Shown: positions 31,167 through 40,917 of the stretch, in pieces
Layout: each line of letters starts with the position of its first letter
How positions within the stretch are numbered: position 1 is the stretch's first letter
Source: Spirogloea muscicola
Taxonomy: Eukaryota; Streptophyta; Zygnematophyceae; Spirogloeales; Spirogloeaceae
Direction: 5' to 3'
DNA length: 40,917 nucleotides
Assembly: GCA_009602725.1 (NCBI GenBank)
Contig: WELB01000047.1
Span: forward strand, 759,746-800,662
Position numbers and translations under genes: made by a program
Notes under the pieces: generated by a model
Seen by the model: only the letters and a program-made list of their open reading frames with translations
Databases searched by the model: none
What the model was told of the DNA's origin: nothing

Positions 31167-33503
31167 CTAGCGGTCACCTAGATGGTGTTCCCATCGCGTG
31201 TGGTCTAGCTCGCTCAGATCCTCGAGGGGTGCGATGGCTAAGAGATAATGCGTCAAATGAACCAGCTCATTGTCAGTGTGCCGATGCAAATGAGCCTTCC
31301 GAAAAGGCCGGATGACGAGCCCGTTCTTGGGGTTCATCACAAAATTCCTCCGGAGATCGTCGAACATGATCGTATTCTGGGCGTTGTAATGCTGCACATA
31401 GATAGAGGTGGAGATCACTTGTGACGTGCGCTTTCTGTGATCAAAGCGGCTGGCCCCTAGAGTTGCTTACGACTGCTTTGCATCAGCAAGACATGGTAAT
31501 GTCAGAGCTGATAAAGACCAGCCAGAGGGGCACATCCAGAATATATTCCAGAGAGCTGCAAAGTAGAGTGTGATCGAGCTGACTTTGGCAACCTTCTTGA
31601 GCAGAACAAACAGATTGAGAAAAGTTGCAACTGCACCTCTGGGAACTGGCCCCAGATGACACCAAGTGGCTTGCAATCGAAGACTCCATGTGAACCCGAA
31701 TGAACAGTGATCATAGCTAGGTGGTCCATCAGCGCAGTGATCTTGTAGCTGGGATTTGACAGAACTCCCAGCTCTGTCATCTTCACCTGCACCCACTTCA
31801 TGCTGCCCAAAGCATGACAACCTCCAGGCAAGTTCAGGCTCAGGCTTAGGCAAGCGTGCTATGTCTTTCTTTCAATGCAATAGGCAGCCAGAGCACGAAA
31901 GGCATCGGAAACAAGCATGGCAGCGATGGTGGCTCACAAGTCAACACCTCATCAGCAGACAGGCAGCTGACTCTAGCCGCAAAGAGCCTGTGAGATGCTA
32001 GACGGAGCGAGGTCAAGACCTGGTGGCTGACCAGATAATGATGTCGTACTCGGCGTAGCTAGCTGCCAAGAATTCGTGCAAGTCTGTGGCAGAGAGAGAA
32101 TATATCCCCTTGGTCTCCTTTATCTCTCAGATGCTAACAGTAGTGCTTACTACAGCTCAAGTTTTCAGCCAGAATTACACCACATCATCCGTGATACGAC
32201 TGGTATGCACCATGCCCAACGACATAGTAAGACCCTTAGCTGTCATGTAGATGTAAGTAAAGTGAGCAACAAAGTCCAAAACTCAAGATCAGCTCACAAG
32301 GGAGTAACTGCTTGACAAACGACTGGAGCGATCCGGAGCAAGCACAGTGGCAGGGGAGTCTGCAATTAGTAGGCAAAGGGCCATTCAGTCTGAGACGGCA
32401 GCTCACGGGGTCGCATGAGCTCCAGTGAGCTCTCGGCGATGGAGCGATGATCGAAGAGCGTGTAGTCAATGTCCAGTACCAGCAGCTTTTTGCCCTCTCG
32501 CGGCGGATTGATTGTCTTGATCTGCGGCCACAATGCAAGCTCGAGCTGGCCTCGACAATGCCACATGTGTATGGTCGAAATTCTAGATTTAGAGCTAAAT
32601 TTTGCCATATACCAACTCATCTGACGTACCATTGACTTGCCACCTGCCAGATGGTCTGGTACTGGCAAGCTGGGAGACTGATGATCTATTGAAGCCCATA
32701 GGCTCCACTGGCAGGAAGACCGGTGGCCGGGTCTGGGATGACTCAGGGGTTGTAAGTGCCCATACATGCGAGTCAATGAAGCAAGTCTCAACAGGCGGCA
32801 AAGACAGGCCAGGAGAGGCCCTGCCCGTGCCCGGCAAGGAGGAGCAGGGTTTAGACCTCAGGCAAGCGAGTACCTGATACTGAGCAATACGGCGGCGCAG
32901 CTTGGCCTGGTTCTCCTCTTGGTGGCAGATAGCCAGTGCAGCCTCCTCGCCCAGTGCCAGGTCGTCCAGTACCTCAGGTGTGTCGATGGCATCAACCAGG
33001 ATTTCGTCCTCCACGGTTCTGCGCCCGGGCGGAGGGGGGAAAGGGGAGGGGGTGGGGGGGTCAGAGGGGGAGAGGGCAGTGTCGCGCTTGGCTCCGACGC
33101 ACCTTGTTCGACTAACAACAAAAGAGGATCGAGGACTTGGATGCCCGGCAAGGAGGATTCTGCTTTCAAGGCTCAGAGTGTCGGACGCTTTGGGGTGCGA
33201 CTAGGTCGGGTGCTTATGTGTTGCAGGGCCGATGGCGGACCCCATCATCATGATCTTGAGGGCGGGCTTGACGCCAAGCGAAGCGAGGAGCGCGGTGTCT
33301 GAGGCGGGCCGCCCGCCAGCCTTGAGGTTGAGGAGCTTCTGCCGCTTGGGTAGCACTGCTGTGGCCTCGCAGATGCGACGCTTGAGCTCTCCCACGGTGT
33401 CGTCGCCCGCTGCGCACACCGCAAAGCTGCGCCCCGCCCACTGCACGCTCAACGTCATCTCCTCTGCCGGGCCAGCGGCGGCAGACTCCTCCTGGTCGCC
33501 CAT
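31167..33503 (-). CDS. UBLCP1: Ubiquitin-like domain CTD phosphatase UBLCP1
   Basis: Nuclear phosphatase that, in animals, docks on the proteasome Rpn1 subunit and dephosphorylates it. Six minus-strand exons, all in phase: 33503-33241, 33018-32874, 32521-32407, 32083-32020, 31802-31637 and 31391-31167, giving 325 residues against 318 in human as I recall. The N-terminal ubiquitin-like domain includes [24 protein letters not shown] and [10 protein letters not shown]. The phosphatase has [20 protein letters not shown] with the catalytic DxDxT at residues 153-157. It continues with [53 protein letters not shown] (262-263) and [12 protein letters not shown]. All catalytic landmarks are present, so the enzyme should be active. 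A second methionine at residue 16 is an alternative start. Confidence 0.93.
33019..33080. other. G-rich tract in UBLCP1 intron 1
   Basis: The plus strand carries several runs of four to seven G immediately upstream, in transcript sense, of the exon 2 acceptor. In the transcript this is the polypyrimidine tract of the 3' splice site. The G-rich strand could form a G-quadruplex. Confidence 0.6.
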
Positions 33504-33839
33504 CGCGGCCGCTCTTCGAGTGTGCTCTCGCCCTCTTCTCGCGCCACTCTCAGTCGCCAGTGCCTCTCATGCTCCTCTCCAGCTCCTCCCCCACCTTGTC
33601 GCTCCCGCGCCGCTTTCCCCGGGGGCTGGCCGACCTCGACAACTATCGCTGTGCTGAGAGCAGAGCCTAGCTTGTCGCTGCTTCTCCCGCGCGCTTCATC
33701 CGTTCTCTCCGGTTCTGCACTCTTTCCGCACCCGTTGCTTCTAGTGAACTGGCGGGCAGGCCGCGCCTTGGCAGCTGCCTTCCGGTTCCAACATGGCAAC
33801 GCTTTTCTGCCTCTTTGGATTTTCCCATCTACTCGTGCT

Positions 33840-34520
33840 GACTAGAGGTCCGGCCCCTCCAGACCTTGTCCATTCTTCTGGGCTGGCCTCTCTCACAGCC
33901 ACCTGTCAAATTGGAAGCGCTGTTCTCCTCTATTGATGATCTATTGATCATCCTCCCCCGTTCTGCCATGGCCTCTTCAGGCCCCTTAGTAGCTGCTTAG
34001 CTCGTAATTTGGCCCCTTCGAACCTTGTCGATTCTTTTCGGGCTGGCTTCTCACAGCCCTTGCCCCCATTGGGAGAGCCACTTCTTTCTTCTATTGAGCG
34101 TCCTTTCACAGAAGTCACCAAGAGTAGTTTCGTGTTTTCTGAGCCTTCCGGCCCTCTTCTTTCTTCTCGATCTTTCGTAGCGTGGCCCCTTCGACACTTG
34201 TCGATCCATTTCGGGCTGGCTTATCACAGCCATCGCCCTCAAGGGCGACGTCTTTCCGCCTGCTAGCTATTCAGACTTGCATCCACTGACTAGAGGTTAC
34301 TGAGAGTCCGCTTGCTGCCGTCTCAGTCCTTAGCACTCCGGCTCCTTCAGACCTTGTCCACTCCTTTGGGCTGGCCTCTCCCAGCCACCAGTTAATCTGG
34401 CCGCGCTTGCTGCTAAGAAGTGGCTCTCCCAATGGAGGAAAGGGCTGTGAGAAGTCAGCCCGAAACGAATTGACAAGGTTCGAAGGGCCGAACTACGAAG
34501 GGGCCAGAGGCGCTAGGCGC
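33840..34520. mobile_element. Array of hairpin 3' tails between UBLCP1 and METTL3
   Basis: Plus-oriented modules lie at 33860-33930, 34005-34085, 34185-34250 and 34340-34415, followed by a minus-oriented one at 34420-34510. Coding-end remnants (DLLVLTRG near 33825, DLHPLTRGY near 34273) precede some tails. The last two modules form an inverted pair that could fold back on itself. Confidence 0.7.
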
Positions 34521-34559
34521 TATAGCTGTGAACTAGGGAAGGATGAATCACTCAATGAC

Positions 34560-34990
34560 AACGAGTGAGGAGCCTCAAATCCGTAAGACTAGCTGGCGGA
34601 AAACAACCCCCCTGACGAAAGCCAGAGGCAGCAGCGAGAGCACGGCCAGCACGCAGGTGCAAAGCGTGGCTCATGGACCGCCGGAGGAATACGGCTAGCC
34701 GCATGCGATAGACTTGGGCTAACGAGCCAGCGGCGATGAAACCTCGCCTGCGGGACACAGCGCGTCGCGCAAGCCTGGCCAGCAGGTCGAGCCACTGGGA
34801 CCCGAGAGCCCCGTGCACTTCCACGGCCAGGGGTAAACGAAAGCGCGGCCAGATTGACCGGTGGCTGTGAGAGGCCAGCCCAAAGGAATGGACAAGGTCT
34901 GAAGGAGCCGGAGTGCCAAGTGCTAAGACAGCAGCCATGGGACTCCCAGCAACCTCTAGTAAGTAGATGCAAGTCGGAACAGCTAGCAGG
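34560..34990 (-). mobile_element. LINE C-terminal coding fragment, minus strand
   Basis: The minus strand stays open through PLAVEVHGALGSQWLDLL, AGSLAQVYRMRLAVFLRRS, SHALHLRAGRALAAASGF and SLTDLRLLTR. It is the best-preserved copy of this domain in the window. A hairpin module of the same orientation overlaps its 5' side (34845-34925), so an older tail was interrupted or captured. Confidence 0.75.
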
Positions 34991-35094
34991 CGGATAGACG
35001 TCGGCACTGACGGGAGCCGGAGGCCGCAGCCAAAGCGCCCCCCTCACCCTCTCATTGCCGAAACAGCTCTGCCATGTTGAATCTGGAGGAGCAG

Positions 35095-35150
35095 TTCCAC
35101 TTGGGCTGGCCCTCACAGCCACTGCCTGACATTGGAAGAGCTGTCGGTCT
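35095..35150 (+). mobile_element. LINE hairpin tail upstream of METTL3
   Basis: The TTGGGCTGGCCCTCACAGCC hairpin and the GGAAGAGCTGT end of the tail lie 222-277 bases before the METTL3 start codon. It therefore falls in the promoter or 5' leader. Confidence 0.6.
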
Positions 35151-35371
35151 GCCCAAGCCCGGCCGCGCGCCTCCTCCTCACTTCCAACGCCGGCGGTGGC
35201 AGCAGAGGGCGGCGCCGCCGCCCGCGGCGCCGCCCGCGGCAGAGCTGCGGCGCGCTCCTGAAGAGGCGGGACGGTCAGATCCGCTCCCGTTGCCAGAGAA
35301 GACACGTGCAGTGATGCGCGGCAGCAGCGGCAGCTGAGTGGCAGAGGGCTGGGCGCCGGCCCGGCGGCAGC

Positions 35372-38300
35372 ATGGAGGAGCTGGAGCTGCTGCGCGCGCA
35401 GCGCAGCCGCATGAAGGAGCGCCTGGCCTTCCGCAAGTCCTGGCTGGAGTCGTCGACTGCGGATGCCGCGCCTGTGAGCAGCGATGGTGGCCCCCAGCGC
35501 AAGCGGGACAGAGGCAACCACCCCAGCGGCAGCTGGAGTTGGAGTGGAGCACCCGACGGGGGCCCTCAGAGGCCGCCGCATGCTCTGGGTGCCACTGAGG
35601 GGCTGGAACAGGCAATTGCCGTGCTCCTGCAATCGCCAGGTCCAAGCGCCGCCGTCTGTCGCCCTGCCTTGAGGACTGCTTGAGGAGCACGTGCCCCACT
35701 TGTGCAGGATTCAGCCTCGACTGATTCTTAAGCCCTTGATTACAAGCTGGCGGAGGTTGAGAGCTGTTGCTCAAGTCGCAACTAGCTGCGCCTGAATTGG
35801 TGACCGTGCGCCACTGCGCACTTCATGGATGAGATGATGGTGAAGTCAGTGGGGTGAAGTTAAGCCTCTTACGTGCCTGTGCAGGCTTGAGCGGGCCCAT
35901 GGACTCGACAGGGATCTACCGCAGGCTGGCGCGGGATAGCAGCCACGTGCTCGTGGATTTTGGTGGTGACGAAGTTGCTGCGATAGCGGCCGTTGAGAAG
36001 GCACTCAGGTTAGGGCCTCTTGATCTTCTGCCAAAGCGTCCGAGTGCAGAGCTGCTAAATCTGCACCCACGTGTGCGGACGAGTCTGAGGCCTTTGGCAC
36101 AGAGAGGTGTTCATGAGTTGATCATGATTAGGACAAGGAAGAGTTTCAGAGCAATTTAATTGATTCTTAGGCCCAGTTATATGTGCACGACATATGATGT
36201 GTGCAGGTCAGGTCAGGTGCTCACATTTCAGAGCAAATTCTCCACTGTACCTATCTGTTTCAGAGTCAGTGAAGTGGTAGGTGATTGATGCAGCTGACCC
36301 AAGCTTGGTGGTATCTCTAAGAGGCGCTCGAAGACCACTTTCTTGCACCCACCTTATCTAAGCTCATGGGCATCGTCGATTAGTCCTCGTCGCACTTGTA
36401 TCAGCATTCCGTGCACCCTGGTTACAGGTCGCTGGCAGGAGGAGCACAGCCTTGCCTGGAGTTGGAGGAGTTTGTCGTGGGAGGAAAGCCACGGCTTATG
36501 GTCTTAGGCAAGCTTCAGCTTCTCTGTTGGTCGTGTATGGCTTCACTCAGTGCTATCAGGATTGAAGTATGGCAGGACTTGACTGATTTCTATGCCTCAG
36601 TAATAGCATCAGAGGTCAGTAATGCCAGAAGACATATGCCAACCTTAATTGCTTACAACAACCAGACCTGTTGTGTCTTGCAGAACGTGATCACAGCCGT
36701 CTCAGTCAGCGCTTACAGATTCTGCATCATGGTGAGCCATGCCATGGGTAGGGGGCTTGCATTGACAGAGCCCAGCATCAGAAGCACTTGATGCCTCTGT
36801 CTAGAGGCCAGGACTTCAACCTAATACCAGGGATTCTCCAGGTGATGCAAGGACAAGCCCGAGCACACATGGAATACTGCATAGGAGCCTTCTCGGTGGA
36901 AGGCCTGAAGAGTCAATGTGGGCAGTGGAGGACAGCTTCAGAAATAAGGTGCAGGGAGCTGCTGGCAAGTGGGGACTGGAGGAGCTGCTGTCCAAGAAGT
37001 CGTACAAGGAAGAGCAGAAGACTAAGACGGGCACGGACCTTTTGGAGCTTCTGCAAAAGCCCACAGCTAAAGAGAGCGCTGTGGCTGCTAAGGTGCACCA
37101 CTGACGATCAATGTGCCTACCTATACTGTGTCGCCATTGCGCTTGAAGACTTGGTTTGGTCTGTGTTCCCTGCGGCAGCTGCGGAGAATTAATAGGTCAT
37201 TGTCAAGCTGAGCGGGCAAGAGATTAGACTCCTGTGCTCTCTTTAGCTTGTACATGGTCGCAGCAGGTGGGTTAAGCCCTGCTCATCCACTCTCTTCGCG
37301 GCGCTGCTCATGACATGCGCCTGTGCATATCCGTTGCAGTTCAAAAGTAAAGGAGGCTCTATAGTGAAAGAGTATTGCCCGTACCTCACTAAGGAAGACT
37401 GTGTACGGCACCTAGGGCAATATGCCCACTGCAGAAAGGTGTCTGCCGCCTCAAGCTGCTGTATGAGCTAGCAGTGCAACCGTTGAGAGATAGCTCTTTG
37501 TTGACATATCCTTGTGGAAGACTGGGAATGTCGTGAAAGTAGCCCACTTGTTCCAAGATCGTAAGCATTAGATGACAAGTAGTGACCTTTGATGTGCAAG
37601 GTGCATTTCCGACGGATAATAGCGCCCCACACAGACGCCAACCTTGGGGACTGCTCATTTCTTGATACTTGCCGCCACATGAAGGTTGTCAGCATGTCCA
37701 CTTCAAGCCAGCAACATGCAGATGTGTGGACGAGGACAACGAGCATAGTTACTAGTGGGGCATTCCCCCGCATTATTAAAACAATGTGTACCACATTGTT
37801 CTCTATCTGTCATTGTTGTTGAGTAGCGTGCATGATTGTTGCTCTTTCATTGGCCGCCAAAGAAACGCGTGGAGACAAGTCACTCTAGAGGTAGGACACC
37901 AACCTTAACCCAAGCCTATAACCTGCACTAGGTACTGAGCTACTTATATCGTGCCTGCAGACTTGTAAGTATGTCCATTATGAGTTGGACAATCAGGCAG
38001 GGAGGGATGCATTGCACGAGGCTATACTGGGCCACTACCAAAGAGCTCAATACTGCTCTGAAGTCGAATTGGGAGAACCACAGTGGATCAACTGTGACAT
38101 TCGGACATTCAAGGTGGAAGTTCTCGGGCAGTTTGGGGTCATCATGGCGGACCCACCCTGGGACATACATATGGAGCTGCCCTATGGCACCATGACAGAT
38201 GACGAGATGAGGAACATGCCCATACCCGTGAGTACATCCGTGTTGCCTGTCGTATCAATTGTCTGCCCATTGAGCAAGACGTGCTTGTGGACTGATATGA

Positions 38301-40236
38301 ACCTTCGACTCTGGGGCTCCACAGTCTGACAAGTACTGACTTGTAAGGACGATAATTTTAAATCACAGTGCAGGGCAGTTTGAAATTAGTACTTCTAGAA
38401 CATCCACTGAGAGAACGTCCTCACTTGAATCACCAGGTGCTTCAAACAGATGGACTTATCTTTCTGTGGGTCACGGGGAGGGCAATGGAACTCGGTCGCG
38501 AATGGTAAGAGTTGGTCAAAATCTAAGCCTGGATCTAGGTGTTCAATGCGCCAAGTGTTTGAATGCACTTGCATTGCGCTACCTCACCTGTCAATAGCAC
38601 CCACAAGTATCTCAACTCGAAGTGAACCACTATGCTTCTGCCACGCCGGCAAGATATGATGGATGATGCTGTTGACTCTTGCTTGGGGGTAGGACAAACA
38701 TTGCCTGCCTATATCTTTCGTTCAGATACTACATCCATTTTCCAAGCCCGTAAGCTGCACAATTTCCAGGTTGTTAGCTTCTATTAGGGCAGTACCAAAA
38801 GTACCATCCAAGGTGAACGGTTTGTATTGGTCTTGAAGAGGCTCTTACGTGTATGTGACTTCTTCACTTCGTGCAACACAGTCTTGAGCTCTGGGGCTAT
38901 CACCGCGTGGAGGAACTCATCTGGGTCAAGACCAACCAGCTCCAGAGGATCATCAGAACAGGAAGGACTGGTCATTGGCTGAACCATTCGAAGGAGCACT
39001 GTCTGGTCGGAATGAAAGGTGACCCAGTGGTCAACCGCAACATTGACACTGATGTGCTTGTGGCGGAGGTCAGGGAGACCAGCCGGAAGCCAGATGAGGT
39101 ATGTAACACTCAAGCTCCCACCACTTTCTTCATAATTAAGGACACACTATATAGATCACAAGGGGTGGCGCTACTGGTATAGTTGGCAAATTACCGTAGT
39201 CTAAGTCTCAGCTGGTGCAGGCTCCGTATGTGAAGCAGAGGGGTGGCCATGTGTCTCTTGCACGGCTAGGTGTTCAGGGTTGCATCTGTGAAGTGTCAAG
39301 ACAATGGACAAGCTCACAGCCAAGACGTGAAAGCCTCATGAGCTCTTGTGCTCTGCTTAAGCACACATTTCAAAGCAGCAAGCTTCATTCACTTGACTGG
39401 AAGGAGCTGTGTCTGTCTACTGTAGTACTAAATTGTCATCTGCAGACCCTGTTGTCTCACTTACATAGATTCTCCAACTTTTGAGCAGATGTACTCCATG
39501 CTAGAGAGGATAAGCCCAAGAACAAGGAAGCTTGAGATATTTGCCAGGCCTCACAACACCCATGCTGGGTGTGTTGACAGGCTCCTTCTCCAGGCTTTCC
39601 ACTCTCTAGTTAGCATCGAGATTCTCTATTTGGAATGTTCCACCACACAGCAGATAGAATTGTTCTCAAGTATGGGCTTGCCAAATTGGCCACATGATGA
39701 TGTCTTCATGGTTGTCACTGTTGCTCTTAGACCCTTCTTGGCTGCTGGTTCAGGATGCTTACAGCGTCCTGAGTGCATCCTCTCTCTGAATATTTTGCAC
39801 GGTAACTACCGCTTAGAGATCCAATCTGATATTCTTGTCTTGGCCGAGTGACAGATGGATTTCTCTTGGTAATCAGCTGGATGGAGTGAGGCTTGTTGAC
39901 AAGGGGATGAGGGACCGATTCAAGGCGGTCTACCCCGAAGTCTCTGTGAAGCCGCTTGAGGACATCACGTTGGAGGAGACTCAAGCTCAAGCTTCCAGTG
40001 ATCAACTGAGAGAGGCTCTTCCCTATCTTAATCACGATGAAAGCTTGAGTCCAAGCACTAGCACATATTCGCATGTTAGCCGCAATACTGGTGGTGCCAG
40101 CAGTAAATTTTCAGTTGGCGATGAGCAAGACACAGTTACAGGCTCACAGTTTAGTTCCAACTTTGGGTTGGCTGCGGACAACGATGTCCACAAACAAATA
40201 CTTCTATCCAATTCTCATATTACTGAATATACTTAA
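35372..40236 (+). CDS. METTL3: METTL3, mRNA N6-adenosine methyltransferase catalytic subunit
   Basis: Catalytic subunit of the nuclear m6A writer, normally paired with METTL14. Firm exons: 35372-35639, 35885-36008, one ending 37092, 37340-37438, 37601-37684, 37961-38227, 38437-38504, 38882-39098, 39489-39568 and 39855-40236; all phase together. Likely extra exons are 36428-36614 and 36684-36731; the span from 36732 to about 36925 is unresolved. The N-terminus is [32 protein letters not shown] and [11 protein letters not shown] precede two CCCH-type zinc fingers ([10 protein letters not shown]...HC..VH, then DCSFLDTC...TCKYVH). The MT-A70 domain has the catalytic DPPW at 38150-38161, [44 protein letters not shown] and [10 protein letters not shown] tail of about 90 polar residues follows, longer than I expect for the family. 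All catalytic landmarks are intact. Confidence 0.95.
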
Positions 40237-40610
40237 TTCTTTCTTAATTCTTGCTGTGGTTGATGCGCTAGTTGCCCATCACAAAGAGCTCCCTTAGCAG
40301 CACAAGCTGTTTGCTTCATGAAGTATAAACGAGCTAACTAGTAAGTCTTCTGTGACATTTTGTTTCGCAAAATCCAGGCTGCATCAGTGACCTAGCACTC
40401 CCTTAACTTTCACCTTCTTCAGTAAATCTTTTCCAAATTGCAAAAAGCACTTCAGCAAGCAATTCTCAAATATACAAGCACAATATTCCACATAATGAGT
40501 TTAGGCAAGACACACACGGGTCACATAATAGGAAGGAGGGCTCCGAAGGCCTTACATTTGGCAATTGATAAAGGACCACATTGAGACAACCTTCACTCAC
40601 TGGTTTGGAA
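40237..40610. other. 3' flank of METTL3
   Basis: AT-richer sequence between the METTL3 stop and the telomere-like array. No hairpin module, gene or RNA is visible. Confidence 0.5.
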
Positions 40611-40612
40611 TT

Positions 40613-40917
40613 AGTTAGGGTTTAGGGCTTGGGTTTTAGGGTTGAGGGTTGAGGGTTGAGAGTTCAGGGTTCAGGGTTTACGGTTCAGGGCTCAGGGTTC
40701 GGGGCTCAGGGTTCCGGGCTCGGGGCTCAGGGTTCAGGGTTCGGGGTTGAGGGTTGAGGGTTGAGGGTTCGGGGTTGAGGGTTCGGTTTTCAGGGTTCCG
40801 GGTTGAGGGTTCGGGGTTGGGGGTTGTCCATTCTTTTGGGCTGGCCTCTCCCAGCCACCAGTTAATCTGGCCGTGCTTGCTCGTTCAGGGTTCGGGGTTG
40901 AGGGTTGGGGGTTGAGG
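40613..40917 (+). repeat. Degenerate telomere-like array
   Basis: Starts with TTAGGGTTTAGGG-type units and continues as TTGAGGG, TTCAGGG and TTCGGGG variants. The G-rich strand runs 5' to 3' towards the right edge, the correct orientation for a right-hand chromosome end. The units are degenerate, so this is subtelomeric or interstitial rather than freshly made telomere. A retroelement tail interrupts it at 40827-40882. Confidence 0.85.
40827..40882 (+). mobile_element. LINE hairpin tail inside the telomere-like array
   Basis: Begins TGTCCATTCTTTTGGGCTGG, contains the GGCTGGCCTCTCCCAGCC hairpin and continues through CCACCAGTTAATCTGGCCG. It is nearly identical to 34355-34412 and to the reverse complement of 27555-27617. 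Telomere-like units lie on both sides. Confidence 0.8.

Noticed and set aside
1-40917. tRNA genes, rRNA genes and CRISPR arrays
   Set aside because: No cloverleaf with paired acceptor and T arms, no rRNA core sequence and no regularly spaced direct repeats were seen; the regular repeats are tandem or telomere-like.

Overview
The window is eukaryotic nuclear DNA. Genes are split by many GT-AG introns (one GC-AG), and the last 0.3 kb is a degenerate array related to the plant-type telomere repeat TTTAGGG. Two genes belong to families I know mainly from plants: an NRG2-like DUF630/DUF632 protein and an AUF-type F-box protein. A third F-box gene resembles Arabidopsis At5g39450 and animal FBXO31. 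The inward-rectifier (Kir) potassium channel gene is not something I associate with flowering plants. My best inference is a green alga, possibly an early streptophyte; the species is not proven by the sequence.

Layout: 1-4.2 kb is repeat-rich and holds no recognised gene. 4.3-8.2 kb (+) is an FBXO31/At5g39450-like F-box gene. 8.2-11.8 kb is retroelement debris, microsatellites and a short tandem repeat. 12.3-16.2 kb (+) is a Kir channel gene with an abnormal selectivity filter. 16.2-20.4 kb is more retroelement debris. 20.4-23.9 kb (+) is the NRG2-like DUF630/DUF632 gene. 24.8-26.8 kb (-) is an AUF-like F-box gene. 27-31.1 kb is non-LTR retrotransposon fragments and GC islands. 31.2-33.5 kb (-) is UBLCP1, the ubiquitin-like-domain CTD phosphatase. 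33.5-35.4 kb is a shared upstream region full of repeat ends. 35.4-40.2 kb (+) is METTL3, the mRNA N6-adenosine methyltransferase. 40.6-40.9 kb is telomere-like repeat carrying an inserted retroelement end.

The genes do not form a pathway. Three act in ubiquitin or proteasome biology (two F-box proteins, UBLCP1), one in RNA modification, one in ion transport and one is probably membrane-associated signalling. The intergenic space is unified by one dispersed family: more than 30 copies, in both orientations, of the 3' end of a LINE-type element. Its C-terminal coding end is followed by a short 3' tail with a conserved hairpin. The most unusual coding observation is the Kir gene, whose otherwise convincing channel core lacks the aromatic residue and normal spacing of the K+ selectivity filter.
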